Assembly: GCA_902363125.1 (NCBI GenBank)
Contig: CABIZD010000010.1
Span: 1-64,000, forward strand
Reading direction: 5' to 3'
DNA length: 64,000 bases
From: Coriobacteriaceae bacterium
GTDB lineage: Bacteria; Actinomycetota; Coriobacteriia; Coriobacteriales; Coriobacteriaceae
Shown: piece after piece, positions 11,214 to 19,766 of the stretch
Layout: every line of letters begins with the position of its first letter
Numbering within the stretch: position 1 is the first letter of the stretch
Program-made: the position numbers and the translations under genes
Notes under the pieces: model-generated
Database searches by the model: none
What the model was told of the DNA's origin: nothing
The model's input: only the letters and a program-made list of their open reading frames with translations

Positions 11214-13703
11214 CTACTCCACCGGCTTGAAGATGGTGGCCTGGCCAAAGACGCTGCGGATGAGGGCCTTGGCCTCGTCCTCGGTCTGCGGGATGCTCGG
11301 GGCTGCGCCCTGATGGCCGAAGGGGCTGCCAGCACCGGGATTGGATTCCCAGGGAGCGGCGGGGACGTCGTCGTTTGCAGAGGCTGCGGGTGCCACAGCA
11401 GCGGCCTTGGTCGCGGACGCCGCACCCGGCACGTCGAACGGGGGCAGATCGTCCCCGCCGGCATCGGCAGCAAAACCACCGACCATAGCATCGTCGTAGG
11501 GCACCTGCTCGGATTCCCATGGCGCAGCCTGCGCAGGCGGCTGAGCCATGGGGACGGACGCGCGCTCGGGCGCTCGGGGCGCGGGCTCGGTCGGGAGCTT
11601 GCCCGTGGCAGGAGCACCGGCAGGGTTGTCGGAGCGCAGCCAGGGGGCTTTGCCCAGGTCAGACGACTTGGGCGCGGGCGAGACGGGCTTGAGCGCGGGT
11701 GTCGGAGCAGCCGGTTTGGGCGCTGCGGGCTTAGGCGCCAACGGGGTCGATGCCGCTACCGGCGCCGCTTGCTGCTGCGGCGCGCTGGCGCTCGAGGATA
11801 CAGGGGCCGCCGAGGACACGGGTTGCGGGTCCGCAGATGCCGCAGCCCGTGCAGATGGAGAATGCTCCTCATGTTGAGGAGCCGGCGTGCCACCCCCATC
11901 CAGGACATAGTCGACGGTACGACGACCGAAGACCGCGCAGACCGTCGGCAGGACCACCGATTGCGTGTCAGCGCGGCCGAGCATCTTGATGGCAAAGGTC
12001 GAACCCGCGGGGAACGAGACGGTGAGCTTGGAGCCGTCGTCGGCCGTGGCGCGGGCGTTGAGCAAAAGCCCTGCGTAGGAAGCCTGACGCGCCTTGACAC
12101 GCTCGACGACCTCGGCCCATTTGCGCTGCAGCTCTCCGGCATCCTCGACCGCGGGCGTCTCGGCAGCACCGGCGGCGGCAACCTGGGCGGCATTGTTGGA
12201 CTGGGGCTTAGGTGCCGGAGCGGTGGCAGGCGCGGGGGCAGCAACGGGCTGAGGCGTCGAAGCCGGCGCAGGCTGAGGTGCAGGCGCTGCAGACTTGGAA
12301 GCTGACACGGACGCAGAACGGGGAGCAGGCTGGGCAGCCGGAACAGCAGCGCCGCGGTCCCAAGGCATGCCACCCTGATGCGCGGACGTAGCAGCGGGGG
12401 CAGCGGATGCCGCCGGAGCGGCAGCACGGGCGCCCGAAATGAGCGTCGGCTGTTGGGCAGCAGCGGGTACGGATGCTGCAGGCGCGGCGGCCTGAGCAGC
12501 AGCCACGCTCGCCGGCACGGCGGCATTGGCAACCATGGCCTCCAGGCGTGCCACGCGCTCGGCCAATGCCTCAATCGTTATATCAGCCTCGGGACGTGCC
12601 AGACGCGTGCAGGCAATCTCGAGCACCAGGCGCACGTCGCTCGCGCCCCTCATCTCCAGTGCGGCATCGTCAAGCACTGTCAGCACACGGGCCAGGCGGT
12701 CGGCAGGATGCTCGCCAAAGGCAGCGGCCTCGGCAGCAAGCGCCTCGGCCTGCTCGGAGCCGCCCTCAAACAACTCGGCACGGGCACCGGCAACGCAGGC
12801 AACATACACGTCGCGCACGTGCGCCACCAGGTCGCGCGTCAGCTCCAGCAGATCGTTACCTTCCTCGACCTGCGCGCGAATAAGTCCATACAGCTCGGCA
12901 ACATCGCGATCGGCAATGGCGCGGGAAAACTCGCCCAGAATCTGGTCCGAAACCTCGCCTAAAAGCGAGCGGGCGTCGTCCGCATGCACAGAACCGTTGC
13001 CAAAGACGCTCAGCTGCTCCAGCGTGGACAACGCGTCGCGCATGCCGCCCTTTGCATGGCGCGCCACGATAGCCAGCGCCTCGTCGTCGTAATCGAAGCC
13101 CTCCTGCTCGCACACGTATGACAGGCGATGCTCGATATCCTCGTTGCCGATGCGGTGGAAATCGAAGCGCTGGCAGCGCGAGAGGATGGTCTCCAGAATC
13201 TTTTGCGGGTCGGTGGTGCACAGCACAAAAATCACGTGCGCCGGCGGCTCCTCGAGCGTCTTGAGCAGCGCGTTGAACGCCGCCGTCGTGAGCATGTGGA
13301 CCTCGTCGATGATATAGATCTTGTACTTGCCGCGCACCGGGGCAAAGTTGACGGAGTTGATGATCTCCTCGCGCACGTTGTCCACGCCGGTACGGCTTGC
13401 AGCATCGAGCTCGTAGACATCCGGGTGGTTGCCCTCGGCGATGAGCTCGCACTCCTCGCAAGTGCCGTCGGGCATGCAGCCGCTTGCACCCTCGGCGCGC
13501 GCCGCCTCGGCATTGCGGCACAGCAGCGCCTTGGCAAGGATGCGCGCCATGGTGGTCTTGCCCGTGCCGCGCGGTCCGCAGAACAGGTAGGCGTGGGACA
13601 GGCGCCCCTCGGTGATGGCGTGCTCGAGCGTCGAGACGATATGCTGCTGGCCCACCACGGAGTCGAAGGTGAGCGGGCGATACTTTCGGTACAACGATTC
13701 CAT
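11214..13703 (-). CDS. dnaX: DNA polymerase III subunit gamma/tau
   Basis: 829 residues, the clamp-loader ATPase of the replicase. The protein begins MESLYRKYRPLTFDSVVGQ, the standard DnaX start; ATG 13703 has GGGGGAG upstream. Walker A GPRGTGKTT lies at residues 43-51, followed by a zinc-binding cysteine group (C..C..CEEC), Walker B IIDEVHML, and sensor 1 in the CTTDP segment. Domain III ends near 370. The C-terminal half is a very long Ala/Pro-rich linker with a tau-like domain embedded (about residues 530-610) and a conserved end (TEDEAKALIRSVFGQ). The long low-complexity spacer is typical of high-GC actinobacteria. Confidence 0.96.
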   Translation of the reverse strand: MESLYRKYRPLTFDSVVGQQHIVSTLEHAITEGRLSHAYLFCGPRGTGKTTMARILAKALLCRNAEAARAEGASGCMPDGTCEECELIAEGNHPDVYELDAASRTGVDNVREEIINSVNFAPVRGKYKIYIIDEVHMLTTAAFNALLKTLEEPPAHVIFVLCTTDPQKILETILSRCQRFDFHRIGNEDIEHRLSYVCEQEGFDYDDEALAIVARHAKGGMRDALSTLEQLSVFGNGSVHADDARSLLGEVSDQILGEFSRAIADRDVAELYGLIRAQVEEGNDLLELTRDLVAHVRDVYVACVAGARAELFEGGSEQAEALAAEAAAFGEHPADRLARVLTVLDDAALEMRGASDVRLVLEIACTRLARPEADITIEALAERVARLEAMVANAAVPASVAAAQAAAPAASVPAAAQQPTLISGARAAAPAASAAPAATSAHQGGMPWDRGAAVPAAQPAPRSASVSASKSAAPAPQPAPASTPQPVAAPAPATAPAPKPQSNNAAQVAAAGAAETPAVEDAGELQRKWAEVVERVKARQASYAGLLLNARATADDGSKLTVSFPAGSTFAIKMLGRADTQSVVLPTVCAVFGRRTVDYVLDGGGTPAPQHEEHSPSARAAASADPQPVSSAAPVSSSASAPQQQAAPVAASTPLAPKPAAPKPAAPTPALKPVSPAPKSSDLGKAPWLRSDNPAGAPATGKLPTEPAPRAPERASVPMAQPPAQAAPWESEQVPYDDAMVGGFAADAGGDDLPPFDVPGAASATKAAAVAPAASANDDVPAAPWESNPGAGSPFGHQGAAPSIPQTEDEAKALIRSVFGQATIFKPVE

Positions 13704-13818
13704 GGGTGCTCCCCCGGGTATACTGAGTCTTGTTGCCGCGACGGCCAAGCGGTCGCACGGCATACTGCATTCATAATAACCCGTACGGCGAGCCCGCCGC
13801 GATAGGAGTCCAAAGAGC

Positions 13819-14526
13819 ATGGCAGACGCAGAGAGCAACCTCGTTCCCTCCGAAGCAGCCGACCAGGTCGAGGTCGCGCTCGAGAAGCAGGCCGCAGCCG
13901 ACGACGGCATCCTGTACCTCAACGAGTACCAGTACGAAAACGACCTGGTCACCGACTTCGCCCGTCTGGTCGCCTCGCCCAGGCGTCGCGGCTCGCTGTA
14001 TGTCGCCGCGGCAATTGCCGCGCTCATCGGCATCGGCATGCTGGTGGCCGGCGGCAACTGGATCAAGTTTGGCGTCGTCCTGATCGTATTCGGCGCCTTT
14101 TTGGCCTGGTGGAGCAAAAACCTGCACCACACCCTCGCCCGCGACTTTATCGACGCCGTTGAGGCCGACGAGTCAATGGGTGGCCGCTATCGCCGCGTCG
14201 CCGCCAACGAGGACGGCCTGATGGTTTGGGGCAAGAGCGGTAAGTCACAGTTCTTCCCGTTTGACAAGCTCGACCACGTACTCGACGGCGAGCGCATCTT
14301 TGTGGCCATGTTCGCCGACCAGGGCGTGACGATCCCCAAGGACACCTTCGTCCGTGGCGATGCCGAGCAGTTCGGCCCCTTCCTCAAGGCCCGCATCAAC
14401 AAAAAACTCCGCATCGAGACCAAGCGCAAGAAGATGAAGGCAGAAAAGGCCGCTGCCGAAGCCAAACAGGGCGACAAGCCCCAGGAGACCAAGCGCAAGC
14501 AGAAGAAGAACAAGAAGAAGCGCTAA
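13819..14526 (+). CDS. Two-TM membrane protein, YcxB-like
   Basis: 235 residues. An acidic cytoplasmic N-terminus precedes two adjacent hydrophobic segments (about residues 57-95, YVAAAIAALIGIGMLVAGG and FGVVLIVFGAFLAWW). A soluble domain follows with a PH-like pattern (LMVWGKSGKSQFFPFDKLDHVL, then GVTIPKDTF), resembling the YcxB-like family. The last 45 residues are a Lys-rich tail (KRKQKKNKKKR). It is divergent from dnaX with a 115-bp spacer. It precedes the kinase cluster by 144 bp and may or may not be co-transcribed. The family assignment is tentative. Confidence 0.7.
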   Translation: MADAESNLVPSEAADQVEVALEKQAAADDGILYLNEYQYENDLVTDFARLVASPRRRGSLYVAAAIAALIGIGMLVAGGNWIKFGVVLIVFGAFLAWWSKNLHHTLARDFIDAVEADESMGGRYRRVAANEDGLMVWGKSGKSQFFPFDKLDHVLDGERIFVAMFADQGVTIPKDTFVRGDAEQFGPFLKARINKKLRIETKRKKMKAEKAAAEAKQGDKPQETKRKQKKNKKKR

Positions 14527-14670
14527 GGCCAAGCCAGACAGGCAGCCTCGCATCCCGTTATCCTCGCCATCCGCCCGAGCGTGCTACACTAGCAGCATCT
14601 ATGCCACCGCGAACGGCTCGGCTCCGCGCCCGCCACTCGCAAACGAACTTTAAACGCACGAGGGTTGGCC

Positions 14671-16524
14671 ATGCCGCTTTTCTCGCAACATACCGCCCGG
14701 TTCTCGCCGGGCGTTCCTTTGGAGGGCACCAGCTCTCGCGAGCTGCTCAAGCGGTACCAGCCGCTCGAGACACTTGCGACCGGCGGTTTTGGCTCCATCG
14801 AGATCTGCCGCGACACGCACCTGCGCCGCCGCGTCGCCATTAAGCGCATCCCCCTTATCAACGGTGCCGGCATGCCCGCCAGCGACATCATGGATGTCCT
14901 GCGCGAGGCGCACACCGCCGCCATGCTTCAACATCCCAATATCGTGCAGGTCATCGACTTTACGCACGACACAGCCTATGCCTACCTGGTTATGGAATAT
15001 GTCGATGGCATGTCGCTGGCCGAGTTTTTGCACCGCGTGGACGGCCACTCACTTACCTTTGACGAGGCCGCAGCTATTGCCGATGCCCTGGGCCAGGCGC
15101 TCACCTTCGCCCATAGTAATGGCGTACTCCACCTGGACATTAAGCCCGCCAACGTGCTCATCGACCACTCGGGCAATGTAAAGCTCACCGACTTTGGCAT
15201 GGCGCGACTGTCGTCCGCCGGTGGCTTTGGCGGTTCGCGCGGCGGCACCATCGGCTACATGCCGCCCGAGCAGCTCGATATCGAGACCGGCACGGTCGAC
15301 GAACGCGCTGATGTCTTTGCCCTTGCCTGTGTGATCTACGAGGGCCTGTGTGGCAGCGCCCCCTTTATGGCGGCCACGCCCGCCGACTCGCTCGACCGCA
15401 TCATCGGCGGCGCCACCTATCCCAGCGAGCTGATACCACACTTTCCCCCGGGAGCCGAGGCCGCGCTCATGAGCGCGCTCTCCCCCATGCCGCAGGACCG
15501 CCCCAACAGCATCGAGGCATTTTGCGACCAGCTCCTTGCCGGTCTGGGCAGCGTGCGCGAGGGCCGTCACAGCCTGGAGCAAATGGTTGGCGAGCTTTCG
15601 GATGACGAGCAGGAGCTCGACGGTATCGAGCCGTCGCACTACGAGGGCGACGCCATCGAGGTCGACCCCGCGCTCGGCTGGGCGGGCACGCGCTGGAGCC
15701 ATGCGCGCGACTACACCATGCGCACTATCTCGGCGCTAACGTGCGGCACCTTTAGCTTTTTGCTGATGCAAACGGCCGGGGTCGCGGCGCTTCCCGGCCT
15801 GGTCATTGCGGCTATCGCGATCGGAGCGGCGGCTGGCCTGGCCCCCCAGATTGGCTCGGCCATCTCGGCTGTGGGCTTTTTGGTGCTCATGGCCAACGCC
15901 ACCATGCAGGCGCAGGGCATCCTGTCAATGCTGCCCGTCGCGGTGATCTTTGCCGCCGCCATGTCCGGTTGGTGGATCGCCTGGGGTCGTACCGAGGCTG
16001 CCGCGAGCGCCGCGCTCACCTGTGCGCTCGCGCTTGGCTGTCTGACCGGCAATACCTTCCTGGCAGCTGGGGTCGCCGCCAGCGTCGCGTCATTTTGGCT
16101 CGGCCCGGCAAGCGCCGCCGCGGCAACGGGCATGGGCGCGCTTTTTGCCCGTCTGGCCACGGTCGCGCTTTCAGCCGGAGGCGTGCTGGGGCTCGGTAAC
16201 GTTGCCGCAGCGCTGGGAGACCCGCTCCTTTGTGCTGCCTTTGTGCTGGTCGCGGCAACTGCCGCAGCGTCATCCGCGCTGCTCAATGCCCATGCCAAGC
16301 GTGCCGATCAGGGCTCAAACCTTGCCGCAATCGCCGCCATCGCTGTCACCGGCATCGGCTGCGCAGCGGCGTCCTGTCTTGCACACCATATGGAAATTGC
16401 CAGCCTTGCAGCCGCGGTCATCGCCAAGGCGGCGGTTGCGGGAATCCTATCCTCTATAATCGTTGGGATATGCCTATATTTGCTCGGATACCAAAGAACC
16501 TATACGGAGAGTGATCTTTCGTGA
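14671..16524 (+). CDS. Membrane Ser/Thr protein kinase with HLD catalytic loop
   Basis: 617 residues. N-terminal kinase domain (about 30-290): glycine loop ATGGFGSIEI, lysine in VAIKRI, catalytic loop HLDIKPANV, LTDFGMARL, and a GTIGYMPPEQ activation end. The arginine of HRD is replaced by leucine, so this is a non-RD kinase and may not need activation-loop phosphorylation. The C-terminal half holds about eight to ten hydrophobic segments without an extracellular domain. ATG 14671 has GAGGG upstream. The stop overlaps the next gene's GTG (GTGA), which starts a tightly packed run of FHA and phosphatase genes. Confidence 0.88.
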   Translation: MPLFSQHTARFSPGVPLEGTSSRELLKRYQPLETLATGGFGSIEICRDTHLRRRVAIKRIPLINGAGMPASDIMDVLREAHTAAMLQHPNIVQVIDFTHDTAYAYLVMEYVDGMSLAEFLHRVDGHSLTFDEAAAIADALGQALTFAHSNGVLHLDIKPANVLIDHSGNVKLTDFGMARLSSAGGFGGSRGGTIGYMPPEQLDIETGTVDERADVFALACVIYEGLCGSAPFMAATPADSLDRIIGGATYPSELIPHFPPGAEAALMSALSPMPQDRPNSIEAFCDQLLAGLGSVREGRHSLEQMVGELSDDEQELDGIEPSHYEGDAIEVDPALGWAGTRWSHARDYTMRTISALTCGTFSFLLMQTAGVAALPGLVIAAIAIGAAAGLAPQIGSAISAVGFLVLMANATMQAQGILSMLPVAVIFAAAMSGWWIAWGRTEAAASAALTCALALGCLTGNTFLAAGVAASVASFWLGPASAAAATGMGALFARLATVALSAGGVLGLGNVAAALGDPLLCAAFVLVAATAAASSALLNAHAKRADQGSNLAAIAAIAVTGIGCAAASCLAHHMEIASLAAAVIAKAAVAGILSSIIVGICLYLLGYQRTYTESDLS

Positions 16525-17531
16525 ACTTCCTGAACATCTTCGAGGACCACGTGGCCGGCATCTTCGGTGCCACCCGTGCCCCGTTCTCCTTTAAGAAGCT
16601 TGCCAAGCAGGCCGCTCGCGACATGGAGGATCAGACTCTGGTGATCAACGGCGTCAACACGGCGCCGGCACTCTATACCATCCTTATCGCCGCCGACGAC
16701 GATCCCATGCTCGCCCCGTTCTACCCCGAGCTTTCGCGCGAGGTCCGCGAGTTTGTGAAGGCACAGGCCGAAAAGCGCCGCTATGTGTTTGTCGGCGAGC
16801 CCCTCGTGCGCTTTATGATCGATCCGCAGCTGCGTGCCGGCAAGTTCTCGGTCTTTGCCGAGAACGTCGATGCCCCCACGCTCGGCCGCCTGTACGAAGA
16901 AGAGCGCGCCTATCAAAACGGCCTGGGCCAGAACAACTCCGCGGCAAGCCGTGCCGCCAGCGCCCCGCGCGCCGGCCAGCAGCAGTTTGCCGCCCCGCAG
17001 CAGCAGCGCCCCGCCGCCATGCCCCAGCAGCAGCCGACGCCTCGCGCCGCCGCTCCCGACCCGCTTGCCGTGGCAGACCCCTTCGCGCCTAGCGTCCCCG
17101 ACCCCGCCGCTCCCATCCCGGTGCCGCAGACCGTCTCGCGTGACGCGCTTGCCGGCATGGGCGGAGCCGCCGCGACCGGTGCCGCCGTGGGCCTAGGCGC
17201 CGCAGCCGGTATCGCCTCCAACATGGCGAGCACTCGCGCCCCGCAGCGCCCGCTCGCCCAGCTCGTCGACGTCGTGAGCGGCGAGAGCCATAGCATCACC
17301 TCCGCACAGGTGACCATCGGTCGCGAGCGCTCAGTTTCCGACATTGCCCTGCGCGACCCCAACGTGTCGCGCCGCCACGCCCAGCTCACCTTTACGGGCT
17401 CGGATTGGTCGATCGAGGATCTCAATTCCACCAACGGCACGCTCGTCAACAACCGCCGCATTACGCGCTGCCCGCTGCGCAACGGCGATCTGCTGACGTT
17501 TGGCCTGAGTACCTTTGAATTTAGGGGATAG
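16521..17531 (+). CDS. fhaA: FhaA-like protein (DUF3662 plus FHA domain)
   Basis: 336 residues. The N-terminal domain (about 1-130, starting with FLNIFEDHVAGIFG and including PELSREVREFVKAQ) matches the DUF3662 region of actinobacterial FhaA. A Gln/Ala/Pro-rich linker (about 135-235) follows. The C-terminal FHA domain (about 245-336) shows TIGRER, NVSRRHAQLT and IEDLNSTNGTLVNN. In mycobacteria FhaA binds phosphothreonine on division and cell-wall partners. The GTG start overlaps the preceding kinase stop by 4 bp and the FhaB-like gene follows after 6 bp, so all are one transcript. Confidence 0.93.
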   Translation: MNFLNIFEDHVAGIFGATRAPFSFKKLAKQAARDMEDQTLVINGVNTAPALYTILIAADDDPMLAPFYPELSREVREFVKAQAEKRRYVFVGEPLVRFMIDPQLRAGKFSVFAENVDAPTLGRLYEEERAYQNGLGQNNSAASRAASAPRAGQQQFAAPQQQRPAAMPQQQPTPRAAAPDPLAVADPFAPSVPDPAAPIPVPQTVSRDALAGMGGAAATGAAVGLGAAAGIASNMASTRAPQRPLAQLVDVVSGESHSITSAQVTIGRERSVSDIALRDPNVSRRHAQLTFTGSDWSIEDLNSTNGTLVNNRRITRCPLRNGDLLTFGLSTFEFRG

Positions 17532-17537
17532 TCGCTT

Positions 17538-17954
17538 ATGAACATCGATATCGTCCTTTTTGCAGGCCGCATCGTCCTGGTCGCCCTGCTCTATATCTTT
17601 CTGTTCGCCGTCATGAAGACCGGCGTGGGACTTGTGCGTGGACAGCGCCGCGACTCGGCTATCTGGACGATCGATGTGGACAAGGGTCCGCGCGGTATCC
17701 GCGGCATCCACGTAGACATGCTCGGCCCCGTCATCGTCGGTCGCTCGCCATCTTCGGACATCTGCATCAACGAACCGTTCGTCTCGGCCTCGCATGCGCG
17801 CTTTTCGCTACAGGGCCCGGCGCTCATCATCGAGGACCTCAACTCGCTTAACGGCACGCTCGTCAACGGCCGCCAGCTCGTGGAGCCCGCAACGCTGCGC
17901 GAGGGCGACGAAGTCCAGATTGGCGACGTGGTCATGAAGGTGAACCGTCGATGA
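17538..17954 (+). CDS. fhaB: FhaB-like FHA protein with N-terminal membrane anchor
   Basis: 138 residues. One N-terminal hydrophobic segment (about 5-30, VLFAGRIVLVALLYIFLFAV) anchors a cytoplasmic FHA domain (about 65-138: VGRSPSSDI, VSASHARFSL, IEDLNSLNGTLVNG). Size and order match FhaB (FipA) of actinobacteria, which bridges FtsZ/FtsQ-type partners to kinase signalling. The ATGA overlap with the phosphatase gene shows translational coupling. Confidence 0.92.
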   Translation: MNIDIVLFAGRIVLVALLYIFLFAVMKTGVGLVRGQRRDSAIWTIDVDKGPRGIRGIHVDMLGPVIVGRSPSSDICINEPFVSASHARFSLQGPALIIEDLNSLNGTLVNGRQLVEPATLREGDEVQIGDVVMKVNRR

Positions 17955-19750
17955 TCGACGAGGAGAACAAGTCCGCAACTATGACCGAGGCACCGGCCGC
18001 CACCACAGCTGCGCCGGCCCACGCCGCTCCGGCGGGCTCCGCACCCGTGGAACCCGAGGACACCGTGTTCTCCCTGCCTCTTTCGCATGTAACGCATGAT
18101 ATTTCGGATCTCGCCGATAACGAGGACGAAGGGGATGCCGTAGCGGCGCCCATCGGCGCACATGCTGCGGAGCAGCCCACAGCGCCCGAAGCAACCCCGG
18201 CGCCGGCTCACTTTGCAGAGCCCGTCGCCGTGGCAATCAACGAGAGCGCTGCGGTGTTTGCAGCACCCGAGCCCGCCGCGCCGGCGTTTCCCATAGCCCC
18301 GGCATCCGAGGTTGCGCCCGCGTCTACGCCGGCGCCCGAGCCTATAGACGTCAGCCCGCAAGACGACGAGTCGACCGCCCGCGTGTCCGAGGAGCCCGGC
18401 TCCCCGGACACCGGCGATTCTGAATCAAACGCCGAGACCGACACCGTCTCTCCCGGTGACACAGCAGAGATCGACGTTGCCGCCGTTGAGGCCAAGCTCA
18501 AAGACCCCGGGGCGACCATGAGCTTTGAGCCCCTGACCGAGGAACGCATCGAGACCGACTCGACCTATGATGCCGGCACCACCACGCAACTCATGTGGGG
18601 CGCCCGCTCTGACGTTGGCTGCGTGCGCCCGCACAATGAGGATTCCTACCTGGTGCAGTCGCCGCTCTTTTGCGTATGCGACGGCATGGGCGGTCACGCC
18701 GCCGGCGAGGTAGCCTCTTCTATCGCTGTCGAGACCATCGCCAAGACAGCTCCTCAGTCTGCCGACGCCGCACGCCTGGCGGCAGCCGTCGAGGCTGCTA
18801 ACGCCGCCGTAATCGAGGCCGCCTTGAATGGCCTGGGCAAGCCCGGCATGGGCTGCACAGCCACTTGCGCCTATATCGAAAACGACACGCTCGCCATCGC
18901 CCACGTGGGCGACTCGCGCGCCTACCTGCTCCACGAGGGCACGCTCATCCGCGTGACCCGCGACCACTCCTATGTGGAAGAACTCGTGGACGCCGGCGAG
19001 ATCACGGCAGACGAGGCTCGCGTCCACCCCAACCGTTCGGTCATCACCCGCGCACTGGGCTCGGACCCCGCCATGTATGCCGACCACTTCACTCTGCATA
19101 TCGAGGAAGGCGACCGCCTGATCCTGTGCTCCGACGGCCTCTCGAGCATGATTCCCGATAGCGATATCGAGAACATCGCCACGCAATCCTCAACCGCGCA
19201 AATCTGCGTCGACAACCTAGTGGACGCGGCGCTTGCCGCCGGCGGCCACGACAACGTGACCGTAGTAGTCGTTGACCTGGTTGACGATGGCGTCATGCGC
19301 GAGGCGCAACGCGTGCGTCGCCGCAACGTTACCATCGCCGCCATCCTGGCCCTCGTCTTTGTGCTGGCAGCTGGCATCTGGGCCTACACGGGTGTCACCG
19401 GCTCGTACTACCTGGGTACCTACCAGGGCAATGTCGCCGTCTGGCGCGGCCTGCCCGGCAAGCCACTCGGACTCAAGCTCCACTGGCTCGAAAGCGAAAC
19501 CAGCATCAAGCTGTCCGACCTGCCCGAAGACACGCAAAACCGCCTCAAGGCGGGCATTCCGCAAACAAGTGTCGACGATGCGCAGGACACGATATCCAAG
19601 TACCGCCACCAGATCGACGAGGAGCAGACCCGCCAGGTGATCGACGCGCAAACGATTCGCGACAACACCAATCAGGGATCGACCTCCGAATCAGATTCCG
19701 AGAAAACCGCCGAACAGTCCGCCGAGGCCGAAGCCTCCGATAAGAATTAG
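17951..19750 (+). CDS. pstP: PP2C-family Ser/Thr phosphatase, PstP-like
   Basis: 599 residues. The catalytic domain spans about 215-445: GARSDVGCVRPHNEDS, CVCDGMGGHAAGE, AHVGDSRAYL, ITRALGSD, LCSDGLS and GGHDNVTVVVV supply the metal-binding aspartates. It is followed by one transmembrane helix (about 457-480) and an extracytoplasmic tail, as in PstP. Unusual is the 200-residue acidic, Ala/Pro/Glu-rich N-terminal extension before the catalytic domain; PstP normally begins close to it. An alternative internal start cannot be excluded, but the ATGA coupling with fhaB favours the long form. It should remove phosphate from the targets of the neighbouring kinases. Confidence 0.92.
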   Translation: MIDEENKSATMTEAPAATTAAPAHAAPAGSAPVEPEDTVFSLPLSHVTHDISDLADNEDEGDAVAAPIGAHAAEQPTAPEATPAPAHFAEPVAVAINESAAVFAAPEPAAPAFPIAPASEVAPASTPAPEPIDVSPQDDESTARVSEEPGSPDTGDSESNAETDTVSPGDTAEIDVAAVEAKLKDPGATMSFEPLTEERIETDSTYDAGTTTQLMWGARSDVGCVRPHNEDSYLVQSPLFCVCDGMGGHAAGEVASSIAVETIAKTAPQSADAARLAAAVEAANAAVIEAALNGLGKPGMGCTATCAYIENDTLAIAHVGDSRAYLLHEGTLIRVTRDHSYVEELVDAGEITADEARVHPNRSVITRALGSDPAMYADHFTLHIEEGDRLILCSDGLSSMIPDSDIENIATQSSTAQICVDNLVDAALAAGGHDNVTVVVVDLVDDGVMREAQRVRRRNVTIAAILALVFVLAAGIWAYTGVTGSYYLGTYQGNVAVWRGLPGKPLGLKLHWLESETSIKLSDLPEDTQNRLKAGIPQTSVDDAQDTISKYRHQIDEEQTRQVIDAQTIRDNTNQGSTSESDSEKTAEQSAEAEASDKN

Positions 19751-19766
19751 AAAGGGAGTGCCGCTT

